Notes: generated by a model from the letters alone, not told the origin. Numbered from the stretch's first letter, positions 22,466 through 38,200 are shown. The stretch is 64,000 bases of DNA from Atherinomorus stipes (GCA_023101725.1 JALJCO010001015.1:62001-126000), one strand, 5' to 3'. Translations and numbers: made by a program.

Positions 22466-23366
22466 TTTCCTCACTTAGTTTTGCATGTTCATTTTAAGAC
22501 TTCCTTTTTCCCCCATATCTGGATAATATTGACTCATCGTGGTGATTTCATCTGTTATTTGTGCATTAAATGTATATACATTAGTTGACAATTTCTGTTT
22601 GTATTCCACCACAATGTTGCACAGTACAAAGCAGCTACCACCAGGTTCATGGTTAACACAAGGAAAGCATGTTGAGGCTCTGGGATCTCATGAGACAGGA
22701 AAAGCATCTCAGAGAGAGAGAGGATGACATGCTGCACCAACTCCCCAGTCGGGACTGCAACCTTCTCCAGCTGCTTTGAGGGGCTGTGGTCTCTGTAGGT
22801 GAGGCTGTTGCTCAACCAGCTGAACAAAACCCCTCCCTGACCACTGGAAAAGTGTCATACATTATGCTTCACGCAATTTCAGAAGCGACACATTTCCTCC
22901 CCCCACACTTTTGAGCCTCAATAATCAGAGTGACTGAAATAAATTTGGTGATGTGCATCAGGTAATGCAGAGATGCGCTTAGATTAGTCAAAGTTGTGTT
23001 AAAGTTGACTGGACATAATTGTAAAGATGTGCTGAATTTGCATTAATTGTTGTGTTTGCAACATCCAGAATAGCTTGAGGCACTGGTTGCTTCTCAACAT
23101 GGGTTGAGTCAACTATTTAACCCCAGTATATTACATTATATAACCTCTCAATGAGATTTATCAGACACAAAGACACATGAATGAAAGTATGATTGGTGGC
23201 TTAGCCTCCAGAATTATGAAATTGTTCTGTTTGAGTTGACAGATTACCATGGTAACTTATGCTGGACTCATGGTTTCTTTTTCAGTATTAAATATTGTTA
23301 GAAGAAAAGTGTGCACGGACTGTAAAGGCTACATATGGGATATTCAGTTTAATACAAATTCATTTA
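22466..23366. other. gene-free stretch, nothing recognised
   Basis: No element ends or exon-like frames identified. Confidence 0.45.
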
Positions 23367-24052
23367 CAGTTGTGTGAAAAAGTGTTTCCTGATTTCTTAT
23401 TTTTTTGCATGTTTGCCACATTTATGTTTCAGATCATCAAACAAATTTAAATATTAGACAAAGATAACACAAGTAAACACAAAATGCAGTTTTTAAATGA
23501 AAATTTTTATTAGTAAGGGGGGAAATAATCCAAACCCACATGGCCCTGTGTGAAAAAGTGATTGCCCCCTAAACCTAATAAGTGGTTGGGCCACCCTTAG
23601 CAGCAACAACTGCAATCAAGCGTTTGTGATAACTGGTAATGAGTCTTCTACAGCGCTGTGGAGGAATTTTGTTCCACTCATCTTTGCAGAATTGTTGTAA
23701 TTCAGCCACATTTCAGGGTTTTCCAGCATGAACCGTCTTTTTAAGGTCATGCCACAGCATCTCAGTCGGATTCAGGTCAGGGCTTTGACTAGGCCACTCG
23801 AAGCCTTCATTTTTTTTCTTAAGCCATTCAGAGGTGGACTTGCTGGTGTGTTCTGGATCATTGTCCTGCTGCAGAACCCAAGTGCGCTTCAGCTTGAGGT
23901 CACCAACAGATGGCCGGACATTCTCCTTCAGGATTTTTTGGTAGACAGCAGAATTCATGGTTCCATTTACCACAGCAAGTCTTCCCGGTCCTGAAGCAAC
24001 TAAACAGCCCCCGACCATCACACTACCACCACCATATTTTACTGTTGGTATT
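23367..24052 (-). mobile_element. Tc1-like element (family i), 3' half, - orientation
   Basis: Begins after TA with 'cagttgtgtgaaaaagtg', which is the element's right end. It continues through the 3' non-coding repeat into the C-terminal transposase gene and stops abruptly near 24052, after the complement of 'aaatatggtggtggtag'. Head-truncated copy. Confidence 0.8.
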
Positions 24053-24072
24053 AAACCCCTTAATGAAACCAA
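23713..24072 (-). pseudogene. Tc1-like transposase C-terminal fragment
   Basis: About 115 codons open on the - strand. It has the glycine-rich 'GGGSVMVGGCL' block, then 'QQDNDPEHTS' with the second catalytic Asp, and 'SPDLNPTEMLWHDLKK' with the final Glu of the DD34E triad. The first Asp and the whole DNA-binding domain are missing. The last codons at the N-terminal side (24050-24072) belong to flanking DNA. This is the best-preserved transposase piece in the window, but it is only a fragment. Confidence 0.8.
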
Positions 24073-25300
24073 CTGAGTGCCATAGAAGTTGTGTAATCCA
24101 CAGCGTTAAAGGCTGCAGACACATCTAAAAGCAACTGACTGCTGATTTCCTCTCGTCAACAGGAAAAAAAGTAGATAGTTAAAAACTTTTAAAAGGGCCG
24201 TTTCAGTACTGTTCTGCAATCTAAAATTAGACTGAATTTCCCGCTAATTTAATTAAAATCAAGGTACGGACGCATTTGGACAAATATAGCTTTTTCTAAG
24301 ACTTTAGTCACAAGTGGCAGTTTTTTAGGTCTAAAGTTTGACCGCACATTTGAATGATGAGAGGCTGAACCGTAGCAGAAGGTTCAGGAGACAGCTAGAC
24401 ATCAGAGTAGCATTCACCATTTACACAAAGATTGACCAATACAATTAAAAACATCTATATATGAACCACATGGGATAATGTCCAGAGGACACAAAGAAGG
24501 CTTTAATGGTGTAACAATTTTAGTCAGTTCACTTTGAGACACTCCAAGACATCCACACAAGATGGAGGACACAATCTAAGATGAGAAATTTAGTCTGTTA
24601 ATGTCAAGAAATCTTCACAACTGAGGGAAAGCAGCGTTTCTGTCACATGGACTGACGAAAGATTTCAACATGTTAAAAAGCATCTGAGGTTTTCGAAAAT
24701 TTGTAGAGACAATGTTTGACAGAAAACTACATTTTGCAGTTTTAACCGCACTGAACCTGAGTAACCTGAAAATGATCTGTCTTCCACTGGGGCTCAATGC
24801 GCCTACACGTGTGCATCAGTTCGCGAGTAAGCTAATTTAACTGAGGTTGTGCCATGGGCTTTATGTACTTCGGCCTAAATGGAAAGAAAGAAATTTATCT
24901 GGAGTAGGGTTTTGCAAATTATATCAATAAGATAAAAGTACTTCATGGAAACATGTTTGGAATTAAAAATGATGATGACTAATGGATACTGAACTTAAAT
25001 GTCAGACACTTTCTTCATCTCAATGTAATCCAACTTTGGAAAATGTCAAGTCTATGCTGTGTTCTCATATAAATATAGCTTTGTTTGTTTTCCCTCTTCA
25101 TTTAATTCAATTTCATGAGAGAAAAGGGCTAAAGATAATTACAATTCCTACAGTAATCTCATGATAATTACAGAAAACCAGCCCACACAGCTTCCTTCAG
25201 GTGTAGTTAATGTCAGCTGACATTTTTGCATTATAGGCTTTTCCCATCATCAATTTGTTGTCACTGCAAAAAATATGTTCTGTTGTGCTATGCAGTGGCG
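24053..25300. other. gene-free stretch, possible LINE trace
   Basis: On the - strand near 24075-24140 a short frame reads 'LLLDVSAAFNAVDY', resembling the reverse-transcriptase motif with the first catalytic Asp of L2/Rex-type LINEs. Nothing else in the stretch extends it convincingly. No exon recognised. Confidence 0.35.
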
Positions 25301-25307
25301 GATCTAG

Positions 25308-26036
25308 ACCAGGGCTATTCAATTAAGTCCTACGAGGTCCGCAATGTTGCAAGTTTGAAATTTGTCCAAGTTTTTCGCACAATCACTGCGCAGAGCTTGA
25401 TTGGATATTGGATCCATTCCAGTCGCCGCTGCAGCAGGCATCGCCACCGCTTCGTTCACCGCCATTATTCAGCTCTGAAAACAGTTAGAAAGTTTTCAGT
25501 CTTCCGCTACATTTTCGTGTGAGTAGTGTGCTTTGTTTTGCACTTCGTTTTTGGCCGTTATTAGGGCAACATCCAGGTACTTACAGAGCACTGAATTTTG
25601 GCTTGAATGACAGCATGAACGCACTACACACTCAAAAATTGTGTTTGAAGTGCTCAAGTGCGCTGTTTGAGACACGGCCTTTGTGACTCTGCCAGCACCG
25701 ACTACAGCTTCTTCTTCTGATGGGTCCAGGACAGTCTAGAAACAAAAATGACTCTCACTCCATCTAGTGGTAGAAAGTGGTTTTGAAGTTTCTCAGTGAT
25801 AAAACTCTTTTGCATACAAGTATCTCGTACTAATGGTTCCCCAGTTCAGAGGGCCGCATTCCTGCAGGTTTTCACAGTCTCCCTGCTCAAACACACCTGA
25901 CTCAAATTAATGAGTCATTGTCCTGAATATCACTGATTGTTGGATCTATTTTTATTTGAGTCAGGTGTGTTTGAACAGGGACATGTTGAAAACCTGCGGG
26001 ATTATGGTCCTCGTCGGACCAAATTGAGGAACCCTG
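25308..26036. repeat. fold-back repeat, inner palindrome 25835-26033
   Basis: Inner arms: 'cctgctcaaacacacctgac' (25881-25900) pairs with 'gtcaggtgtgtttgaacagg' (25961-25980); outer ends GGTTCC (25835) and GGAACC (26028). 'ccagggctattcaattaagt' near 25310 is a second, related end. Two similar fold-backs are at 38959-39118 and 41723-41920. This is a widespread teleost non-autonomous element type, probably hAT-related. Confidence 0.6.
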
Positions 26037-27200
26037 TCAGTGTGAATGAATTAAATTTTAAGTCTTTTAAAAGTTTTGATGACTTTTCTTTTGGATTTTT
26101 GAGATCTCACAGTACTAAAAGAACTGTCAAGACAAATTAATAACAAAGGATTATCTGTGCCTGGAAGTAAATGAATAATGGGTCTTTATTCATAACTTTA
26201 ACACTCTTATGAGCTTTAATTCTAGCGATGCCTCCGTCACCGCAGGGAAGTCAGTGTCAGTCAAAGACAAGTTCAGTCGGATCTTCTTATTTTAATTTCT
26301 ATAATCTGCATAAGTGGTTTGGGTTGACTTTTAACTCCTGTTCTGCAGCTTGAATCCTTCCATCTGGACTGAAGTCTCTTCAGGATTTTCTCACTTTCTG
26401 TCATCTTTCCTGCTTCCTGTCCATACCTTGATTAATACGTTGGATATTTTCAGTTTTAACAATATCATTAAAGGTTTATAAGATGTCATGAATAGGGTAT
26501 ATGTAATATAAACATAAAGACAGAAGTAAATGTGAGTTTGTTTTTTTTTTAATCACCAAATAAGTATGTTGAATATCTGTTTGGCTTCAGAGGTTCGTGT
26601 GCAGGAAATACACCTATAATAGACTCTCAGTGGTTTACATGATGTCCTAGTTTTTAATTTGCTCTGTATTATGCAGTGTGCAATTTAATAGGAACGAAAC
26701 CCCAATCATAGTCAATAATTTTATTTTCTGAAAAGAAAACACAAGGTATACCGAACAAAAAAAGATTTTGTTATAGCTCTATTCTTTTCCATAACCTGGG
26801 ATGATTACTTTTTAATAATTGGCTTGCACAATAGCGTTTTGGAACCAAACCTCAGTTTCAGGTTGTAGTTTATAAAGTGAGAAATATTAATTTTCTAGTA
26901 CAAAAATATTAAGTCAATCAAATTTAAGTTGACCTCAAGTTTTAATTCAACTCAAAGTTGTGAGAATACATGCTCGAGCAGTGGCTGTTTTGCTATTTTA
27001 AAATGTAAAATATGTCATTTATTTGTGTATCAGTGGGTCACTAGGCGGTGTATAATTCTAAGTTTTTGCTATCATAAAAAGGGTTTAAAGAACTCTTCTT
27101 AATAATGCAAGGGGGCATTTGTCTGAAATTTACCTAATTATGACAATGAGTATGCTAATGAGCTCCTGCTACAGCCCAGCTTCTCAGTATTTCCTGGAAA
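26037..27200. other. gene-free stretch, nothing recognised
   Basis: AT-rich; no element ends or exon-like frames recognised. Confidence 0.45.
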
Positions 27201-27204
27201 CCTC

Positions 27205-27620
27205 CTCTCACTCCTCAAAACACACTTTTTTATGTAAATAAAGTAATAAGATGCAGCCACACACTTGTAGAGCTGCATAATGCTCATTGTCATTTAAGCC
27301 AGGTGGCATGCATTTTGAATGAGAAAGAATAAACCTGCCAGCAGGTCCTGTCATACTCGCAGTGTCTGCGGGATAATTGGCTGGAATAGAGTTAGTTCTC
27401 ATAATAAGCTGAGGAGCAAACCCAGCTGGTTTTTGGGTCAAATTATTGAGCAAGAAAGAGTGGAGTTACCACCTGTGAGAGGAAGATGAGTGACTGTCCT
27501 CGGGTTAGTCAGACCTGCAATCCCTGCTGGAAAAAGCCCTTAATTCTGGCACTCAGCGGTCGTTATAATATTACCAACTGGTCATTACTTTATAAAATTA
27601 GCAGAGGCATTCTGGTGGCC
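27205..27620. other. repeat-poor island, candidate conserved non-coding DNA
   Basis: No transposon ends and a balanced composition compared with neighbours. The - strand frame 27453-27208 (81 codons) is open, but it runs through text such as 'aattattgag' and 'ggataattgg' that looks like homeodomain-site clusters. I cannot decide between regulatory DNA and chance. The call is an inference; cross-species alignment would settle it. Confidence 0.3.
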
Positions 27621-30012
<2,392 letters not shown>

Positions 30013-30346
30013 ACTAATGAAAATCTTTTTTTAAAAACTGCATTTTGCAATAACTGTCCTGCTTATGATTTTCAAAATTTTGGAGCTTAACTCATTTCTA
30101 AAATAAGAATAAGATTATTTGTATGTATGTGGCCCCGGGCTACCCTGTCAAGCAGAAGTGTCTACTCTGAATTCAGGTGCATCTGATGAAGATATACCTA
30201 AATACGGATTTTCCATTTTTCTAAGTTCGCATCGCGGTTAAGTTCACCTCAGAGTGACGCACGAGACTGCATGGATAAAAGAAGACTAAGATGTAGAAGA
30301 AAAAGACATATCCTAGGAGTTATTTCTAGGATACGATACAGATTTG

Positions 30347-30527
30347 CGGCAGATAATGTCTTCTTTAGAGGCTATCCCGTCTCTCCCATTATGGATGTAC
30401 GCCGAAGGGCGACTCAATGTTATATCTTCCAACGGAGTCAAAGTAATACAGAAATTTTACCGGTGGGCAAATGCATGTATAAACTCCTGGAAATAAGGTC
30501 CAGGTAGAAAAAAAGAAAGTAATCCAA
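30347..30527. repeat. half copy of palindromic MITE family P
   Basis: Matches the right arm of the 15108-15761 element: 'cagaaattttaccggtg', 'ggcgactcaatgttatatct' and 'gtccaggtagaaaaaaagaa'. The left arm is absent; flanking DNA on the left is unrelated. Confidence 0.7.
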
Positions 30528-33124
30528 TTGTTGATATAAATTTTGAAAAATTTATTTTTGCTGGGGTGGCCAGTGGGGTGGCCAGCTTTTTGTTCAGGGA
30601 GGCACTGGCCATCCCTAGCCACCCCTTGAGGGGGCCGTTGGTCCAGAAGTGCATGCTATCAACTTAGAATTGGTAGTAACCAGGGATCCAGGTACAGTCG
30701 ACTGAATAAGACTGGCTAGAAGTGGTTTTCATGGAAAAGTAAACGAAGTTTTCGTGCATAATTGAGTTACTTAGCCATGTTTCCATGTTGACCTTCCATG
30801 ACCTTCATTCAGCCAATGTTTATAAATGTATGTTCCTTATGTAAATATTGTAGCTTTAAATAAAACCATTATATTATTTTACTGGTTCATTATGTTATTT
30901 CTAAATCTACAAGGAATCTCTGATTACTTTTTGTTTAAAAATTAACCATTTTGTTAATTTATTTCTGTATAAAAGAAATCAACATAGACAGGATAAATGG
31001 AAGAAATGATAAATAAAGATGAAAGTTAAAAGAAATAAAAACTAGTTACTATATCTACAGATGGCTTGGAGACATAAACAGATTGTACAGATGGCAGTGC
31101 AGCTTAATACAGATGGTAGTATAAAAGAGATGATAGTGGAGCAAAAAATGGAATCTGTAGAAAGTTTTGAAATCTTTCTATAAAGGGAATGCTGGCTGAA
31201 GGGAAGCGGAGCATGACCTCTTTAAAATAAAACATTTAATCCACTAAAATTAGCCTCTTAACGAATGTGCGCTCTATACTCAGCAAACAAAAGCTTTAAC
31301 TGTTTCTTCTTCTCTTTTATAAACTCATTTCAGTCTAAATTAGCCCTTTAACACAGAAACGAGTAAATTCATCTGCTCTGGACGAATTCCCCCGACACAG
31401 AATAGACTATCAGACTAATGATGCCAAGTGAAACTGGGTTGACTGATTTCACTTGTGAAAGACACCGTTTTTTCCGTAGTAAAATCAGAACAGAGGGGTT
31501 TTGTGTGTGCATGTGTGTGCGCTGGATGTCTGTTTACTCAAAGCCTGGCAGATATGACAGAAGCAGGAGAGGCAGGCTTCAGTTTTACTCAGCTGTTTGA
31601 CGGAGCAAACACTTCTTCACTGTTCCTGGACCACGTTGCCACTATCGGAACTGAAGGAGCATTTGCGCTTGCTGCTTCATTCCAGTGTTCGTCCTGCTGA
31701 GATGTCAACATGATGGACCAGGAGCTCAGGTTCCTGGAGGTGAGGTGCCAATAAGTTCTTATTTATAGATGAGTTTTTGTTAAAGGGCCTTCAGCAGCCT
31801 TCTGGTCTAAACTGGAACTTTATCTTTTAAGAAGTAGTGTGCAAAAGTCTCAGTTTAGCTCCTTCTTTTGAAGAATATTTTGCTTCCAAGCGGTCAGAGC
31901 TTCTTGTAATTTCAAAGCAGTCTTACATCTGCAGGCTTTCTGAGGGTCTTCAAAGTTTTTCTTTGGACATTTTTTGCTTTTTTACTCATTATCAGTCCAG
32001 TTCTTGTATCAAATCTTTTTCATGTGTTTATTGAGCCACTTAAATCTGACCTATGACTCATTCAAGCATATAAATGCCTTCTAAACCAAGAGATTAACCA
32101 GTTTTGTGTCGATACATAACACTTTCCCAAAAAACCCTTTTTAAATTGGATCTTTAAGCTGTTTGTTGCCAGCAGCCTGTCACAACGAATCATCAAATTT
32201 CTCTGAAAAACTCCAAGGATAACACAATATAACAAGCAGAAAATATTTGGCAGCAAAGTAATTCCTAAACAGATGCTGGATGGAAAATTTGGAATATGGT
32301 GCAACTTGTCCTTTAAACATTTGAAGAAACTGGACAAACTGAGGACAAAAGATGAAGTGTGAGGACTAAAAATCTATCTAGCGTATGAACAGGCTCTGAA
32401 AGTGACATTCTTAAGAAATATGAGCAATCTTTGACCTGAGATGCATCTGGACCTTCAGATCATCAGATTCAGATCAGAAGCCTCCATGGAAATGGTTTCC
32501 ATGGAAGGGTGCTGTCAAGAAGGCGTTCTTAAGGAAGAACAACAGGGAGCGAGGGCTGGGGTACACTGTAAAAACAACAAAAACAACAAAAATAACTGTA
32601 ATATTCCAGAGTACAGCTGGGGCATCCCCCCCCCCCCCCCCCCCCAAAAAAAAACAACCAAAAAACAGAAACAGAAACAAAACATTGTAAAATTCCAGAA
32701 TAAGAATTCAGTTCATACCTTTCTTTTGCTTTTTTTTTTTTTTTTACATTGGATCTTTAGTTTCAATTTAAATTTTTAATATTTAGTGAAAGAGGTTTTC
32801 CACCTACAGTATAATAACAATTAAATTACATATAATTCACATTTAATACAAGTACAGGGACTTGAAGCCGAGTCCTCCCGCCCCATTTTCACCTCTTTAA
32901 CCTCTTTAGATGTCAAAGTTGAATTTAGCATTTTAGCTTTTCTTTAATCAAATTTTAAGTACATTTGTGATCAATTTGAACAAAAAGTTTTTTATGTGAA
33001 TATGAATTATATTTCCTTTCCAAAAATGGAAATTTAAGTATTTTCAAAGTCAAAGGTTTTTCATGTTATTTTACATTCAACATGTAAAGTTATTGTTTAT
33101 TATTGTAATGTTAGTGGTACACTA
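30528..33124. other. gene-free stretch
   Basis: Contains a 20-base C run at 32626-32645 followed by A runs, and a T17 run near 32728. The (+) frames at 31418-31700 and 31837-32034 lack domain features. No exon assigned. Confidence 0.45.
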
Positions 33125-33800
33125 CAGTTGTGTGAAAAAGTGTTTGCCCCCTGATTTCTTACTTTTTTGCATATTAGTCACATTTAAATGTTTCAGATCA
33201 TCAAGCAAAATTTAATGTGAGACAAAGATAACCACGTAAACAGAAAATGCAGTTTTTAAATGAAGATTTTTATTAGTAAGGGGGAAAAAATCTAAACTTA
33301 CATGGAATTGTGTGAAAAAGTGATTGCCCCCTAAACCTAATAACTGGTCAGACCACCCTTAGCAGCAACAACTTTAATTAAGCGTTTGTGACAAGACAAG
33401 ACAAGACAAGACATACTTTTATGGTCCCTGTGGGAAAACCCTCAAATGTGGCTGAATTTCAACAATTCTACAAAGATGAGTTGAAAAAAAATTCCCCCAT
33501 AGCGCTGTAGAAGACTCATTACCAGTTATCACAAACGCTTGATTGCAGTTGTTGCTGCTAAGGGTGGAACAACCAGTTATTAGGTTTAAGGGCAATCACT
33601 TTTTTACACAGGGCCATGTGGGTTTGGATTATTTCCCCCCTTACTAATAAAAATCTTCATTCAAAAACTGCATTTTGTGTTTACTTGTGTTATCTTTGTC
33701 TCACATTTAAATTTGTTTGATGATCTGAAACATTTAAGTGTCACTAATATGCAAAGAAGTAAGAAATCAGGAAGGGGGCAAAAACTTTTTCACACAACTG
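33125..33800. mobile_element. fold-back element made of two Tc1 (family i) right ends
   Basis: Both arms come from the same 3' end of the family i element: the left arm (33125-33391) is the inverted copy, the right arm (33531-33800) the direct copy. Each includes the last transposase codons ('ccacccttagcagcaacaac' and complement) plus the terminal repeat. The middle holds a short direct repeat 'caagacaagacaagacaaga' and about 95 bases of coding-end sequence. Flanked by TA on both sides. Confidence 0.8.
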
Positions 33801-33802
33801 TA

Positions 33803-34887
33803 TATTGCCCAAAGTATTTGCTCACCTATCTAAATGATGGGAATCAGGTGTTCCAATCACTTTCATGTCCACAGGTGTATAAAATTAAGCACCTACGGCA
33901 GCAGACTGTTTTTACAAACATTTGTGAAAGAATGCGTCGCCCTCAGGAGCTCAGTGAATTCCAGCGTGGAACTGTGACAGGATGCCACCTCTGCAATAAA
34001 TCCAGTCGTGAAATTTCTTCACTCCTACATATTCCATAGCCAACTGTCAGCTGTATTATAAGAAAATGGAAGTGTTTGGAATCGACAGCAACTCAGCCAT
34101 GAAGTGGTCGACCATGTAAACTGATGGAGTGGGGTCAGCGGATGCTGAAGCGCATAATGCGAAAAGGTTGCCAACTTTCTGCAGTCAATCACTACAGACC
34201 TCCAAACTTCATGTGGCCTTCAGATTAGCTCAAGAACAGTGTGCAGAGAGCTTCATGAAATGGGTTTCCATGGCGACCAGCGGCATCCAAGCCATACATC
34301 ACCAAGTGCAATGCAAAGCGTGGATGCAGTGGTGTAAAGCAGCCGCCACTGGACTCTAGAGTAGTGGAGGCATTCTCTGGAGTGATAAATCACGCTTCTC
34401 CATCTGGCAATCTAATGGAGGAGTCTGGGTTTGGTGGTTGCCAGGTCAACGGTACTTGTTTGACTGCATATGGCCAAGTGTAAAAATTGGAGCTGGCCCC
34501 TTCCTCTTCCAACATGACTGTGCACAAGTGCACAAAGCAGGTCCATAAAGACATGGATGCAGAGTCTGGTGTGGAGGAACTCAACTGGCCTGCACAGAGT
34601 CCTGACTTCAACCTGATAGAACACCTTTGGGATGAATTAGAGCAGAGACTGAGAGCCAGGCCTTCTGGTCCAACATCAGTGTGACCTCACGAATGGCTTC
34701 TGGAAGAATGGTCAAAAATTCCCATGAACACACTCCTAAACCTTGTGGACAGCCTTCCCGGAAGAGTTGAAGCATTTCTAGTGGCAAAGGGTGGACCAAC
34801 GTCAGATTAAACCCTATGGATTAGGAATGAGATGTCACTTAAGCTCATATGTGAGTCAAGGCAGGTGAGCAAATACTTTTGGCCATG
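33803..34887 (+). mobile_element. Tc1-like element (family iv), nearly full length
   Basis: Left end 'tattgcccaaagtatttg' and right end 'caaatacttttggccatg' form inverted repeats, with TA at 33801-33802 and 34888-34889. The left TA is also the right TA of the preceding fold-back, so the two insertions abut exactly. Length (1085 bp) suits a compact Tc1-like element. Confidence 0.8.
33930..34810 (+). pseudogene. Tc1-like transposase pseudogene (family iv)
   Basis: Starts near 33931 with 'MRRPQELSEFQRGTVTGCHL', a typical N-terminal start of this family. It ends near 34810 ('GRVEAFLVAKGG' region). The C-terminal catalytic text 'SPDFNLIEHLWDELEQRLRA' is readable at 34487-34684, with the final Glu kept. 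Several stops (first at 34037) and frameshifts kill it. Confidence 0.75.
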
Positions 34888-34889
34888 TA

Positions 34890-35035
34890 TTTCTGTTTTT
34901 AAAGAATGCAAGGACAACTTAAGGAATACAGAAAAAAACCAATATTAAAGGTTTTCATAAGAGTGTTAGGGGCCAAATGACATAATAATAATAATAATGA
35001 TGATGATAATATGTTTTTCTTTATCATTCCCAGTT
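34890..35035. repeat. short (ATA/ATG)n tract and spacer
   Basis: 'ataataataataatgatgat' at 34983-35005 is a trinucleotide microsatellite. The rest is plain AT-rich DNA. Confidence 0.6.
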
Positions 35036-35036
35036 G

Positions 35037-35222
35037 TGAAATTCAGTTCTGCATTTAACTCATCTCTAGATTGACTGCAGAGCGTTGGGCTGCCATGTCA
35101 CATTGCCTAGGAAGCAGTTAGCGGGGGTTGAGGACGGTTTAGTGCCTCACCAGGAACTCAAACCCTGGTTGTCCAGAACAAAGCCCACTTTTGTAACGAC
35201 TAGACTACCACTCCCCTTGATG
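35037..35222. repeat. common fish interspersed repeat
   Basis: Has 'gcgggggttgaggacggttt', 'ccaggaactcaaaccctggt' and 'cgactagactaccactcccc', the same architecture as the insert at 14080-14215. Such sequence is abundant in teleosts; the class is not known to me. Confidence 0.5.
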
Positions 35223-38200
35223 AATCCCTCTCAGAGCCTGGACCAGTATTTCAAAGCAGTGTGGGATTATCTGGACAGAGAACGGAACAAAAGCCAGAAA
35301 CCTCCAAAGAAGAACACAAGAGCACAAAGGACTATTCCTGGAGAGGAAAACTTGTCTAAAAGGGGTCAAAATGTGTTGAATCAAAAAGCAGCACAAACCA
35401 AATGGTCTTACAGATGTTATCTCCAGTTAAATTTACACGTTTACTGACTCCCTGCACCTACTGTACCTCCTATTATACAGAAACGCACTGTGGCTCACGA
35501 CGCTTGCACAGAACTGTCTACTTGAAATCAAGTCTTTCATGCATAATAAGGCATGAAATCCGGATGAAGGACCTCTATTGGACAGGCAGTCATTTCTTTT
35601 ATGTCCCAACTGAGTCTGCTGCCTCCACGGAGAGCTAAAGCTCAGAGAAACAGAAACGCGTCCTCTGGGACCAGAAGTGTGTCAGGCTGTTGTTGTGACG
35701 GTCTAATACACCCTAAAGTGTGTTATCGTTAAATTAGACTGTTTATTCCACATAACAGCTAAATTACATCAGTTTTAACAGTTTGTTGTGTAATTAACAG
35801 CAGAGAAAAATCCATACATGCTATTTTTGTTTGCAACATATCAAATGAAGAGAACTTTAACCACCGTAACCACTTTGGATAGCTTCCAGCAGTAGATATT
35901 TTCAATCTTCCATGACCTCCTTCCAGCTGTAGCAGCCAGACTTGAACCGCTATTATCAATATCATCTGTAATAAAACCCCATTTTTCTGTGTACGGATTT
36001 GGAGCGCAGACAGTGTTAAAATAAAGCTATGCTTGGGTTTGTAGCAAGATGCCTCTGGATGCATCTGGAGTCAAACTGTTACACCTGCATGACTCCCGAG
36101 TCTCTGAACCAGACCGCAGTTTGTTTATCCCGGCAGTAACATCGTCTTCCTCCAAACACTCTGCAGGGCCTCCGGCTGGTTAATGGGTCAGTCACTCAAC
36201 CTTGGCCCACTTTTTTTTTCTAGGTTGAGGTTGTTTTTCTCCCACAGCTCTCATGGCTTTTGAAGTCATTTGTCACCTGACAGCATATTTTACTGGTTTC
36301 CAGTCAGAGTTGATTTTATCGGCAGCATTATAGATCAGCAATACAAGGAAGTAAAAACTGAACCAATAACGATTTGATGTCACATTTTTAAGGGAAACTG
36401 TCTGAAAGGGAAATTATGCATCTTCATATTTTAATCAAGGGTTGTTTTACATTTTGTGTTTACTTGTCTGTTTTCATGCAGATATGCTGCATATGGATTA
36501 AAACATCCTCGTGCGCTGCATGTGCATCTGGCAGCATCACACTTTCACTAATCTTATTATCTTTGTGCAGGAGATTTAAAGCAGAAGCTCAACGCTTTTT
36601 ATTTTTCTTGCAGTGAGATGAAAAACAGAGTAAAACTAAAGAAGAATGCACAGGTCGTTGTGTTTTTATGAAATTATTCTCTTTAGTGAGACAGTGTTTG
36701 TGCATAGAAACAATACTGGAGTGGAATTAATACTGTTATTTTGAACTATTTTCATCTTTTTTATCGTTCTGAATCTATTCAGTCCATTTAATGTTGCTAG
36801 TGTAACAAGGCGGGATGGAGATGTCAGAGTTTCTGCTACATTTACTAAAAATAAATACCCAAGAAACTCTGCTGAAATAATCAAGACTACAAAACATCTA
36901 TTGTCTTGGCCTCGTTGATTAGTCTAATAGTTCTTTTCAATTGGTTTTTAAAGCACAGTTTTTTGTGGGTTCTTTTTTTGTACAATTGCCATAAATTAGA
37001 TGAAATATTGGTAATTATATAAGCTGGAAGTAGCCCAAAAATTCTAAATAGATAAACACTGTATTTATCAATATGCACAAATTGTAATAGTGTCAGAAAA
37101 AGGCTCAAGATCCCTTCAGAGGCCAAAATGTCATTAGTTCAAGTTCATTTTTATTTATATAGCAGGTTTATAACAACCACAGGTTGCCCAAAGTGCTGCG
37201 CAATTAAAAAAAAATGAGCACAGAATGCTAACACAACTAAAATAAAAAGAAAGAAAGAAAAAAGCTACCTTGAGTATTTTACAGTTGCACAAAATCATGT
37301 TTATGAAAATTTCTTGTAGTGCAAAACATAAACATGATGCTGTTGGCAGAGAAGCAACATTTAGGAAGATTCAAGCTCAAGTTATTTGTCTTACTTTTGA
37401 TAATGACTTTGGCATGTAGGGTTTTAAAAGACAGATGTGAAACAAATCGGAGCCCAGAAAGACTCGTATTTGTACAGCTTTTGAGCCTCTAAGTAGCTGT
37501 TATACACAGCAAGATTAAGTGCACATGAGCAAGGATAATTAAAAAAAAAGTGTTTTCTCTGTTTTCTTTTTGTGTTCTTGAAAAGACCAAAACAACAAAA
37601 CAAAAACCCCTCCCTCCACATGAACTGAAGATAAGTCGTACGTGGTTAGATGAGTTAGAAGATCTCAGTGATCAGTGAAATAGAAGATACAAAGAGGATC
37701 TTTAGCCGATTCACCATCTTATTTTCAAAGTTATCTTACTAGCTAGAGGTTCATCTGTTTTTTTTTTTTGGGGGGGGGGGGGGGGGGGGCAAACTATCAG
37801 TTTCTATGAAATGGGCAATCTGTATAAACCTGCTTGTTGAAAACAAGGATCTGCAACAGTTAAGAGTCCTGTCAATATGCCTTCACTTTGACCATGCACG
37901 CTGGGTACATGCACACAGGAATGTTGCTTTGGCTGAATGGTCCGTGTACATGATCCTCACCTCGACCCAGCCTAGGCCCCTCATTTGTCCTGTCATAGGT
38001 GGTTGCATAAAAATCAGCAGTGGTTCTCAACTTTTTTCTACAGTAGGCTACCCCTTGTGAAATATATTTTCAGCCTCGTACTCCCTATCTACCACAAAGT
38101 ATTTTTGGTTGGAAAAAATAGATAAAAAAAAAAAAAAAAATTACTGCCCTTCGTCATTTGTGTCTGGTTTATGAAACTGGAAGCGTGCAAAACTTCACCT

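Noticed and set aside
24075..24140. Separate L2/Rex-type LINE copy
   Set aside because: Only about 20 codons resemble reverse transcriptase and nothing around extends it; kept as a note in the stretch description only.
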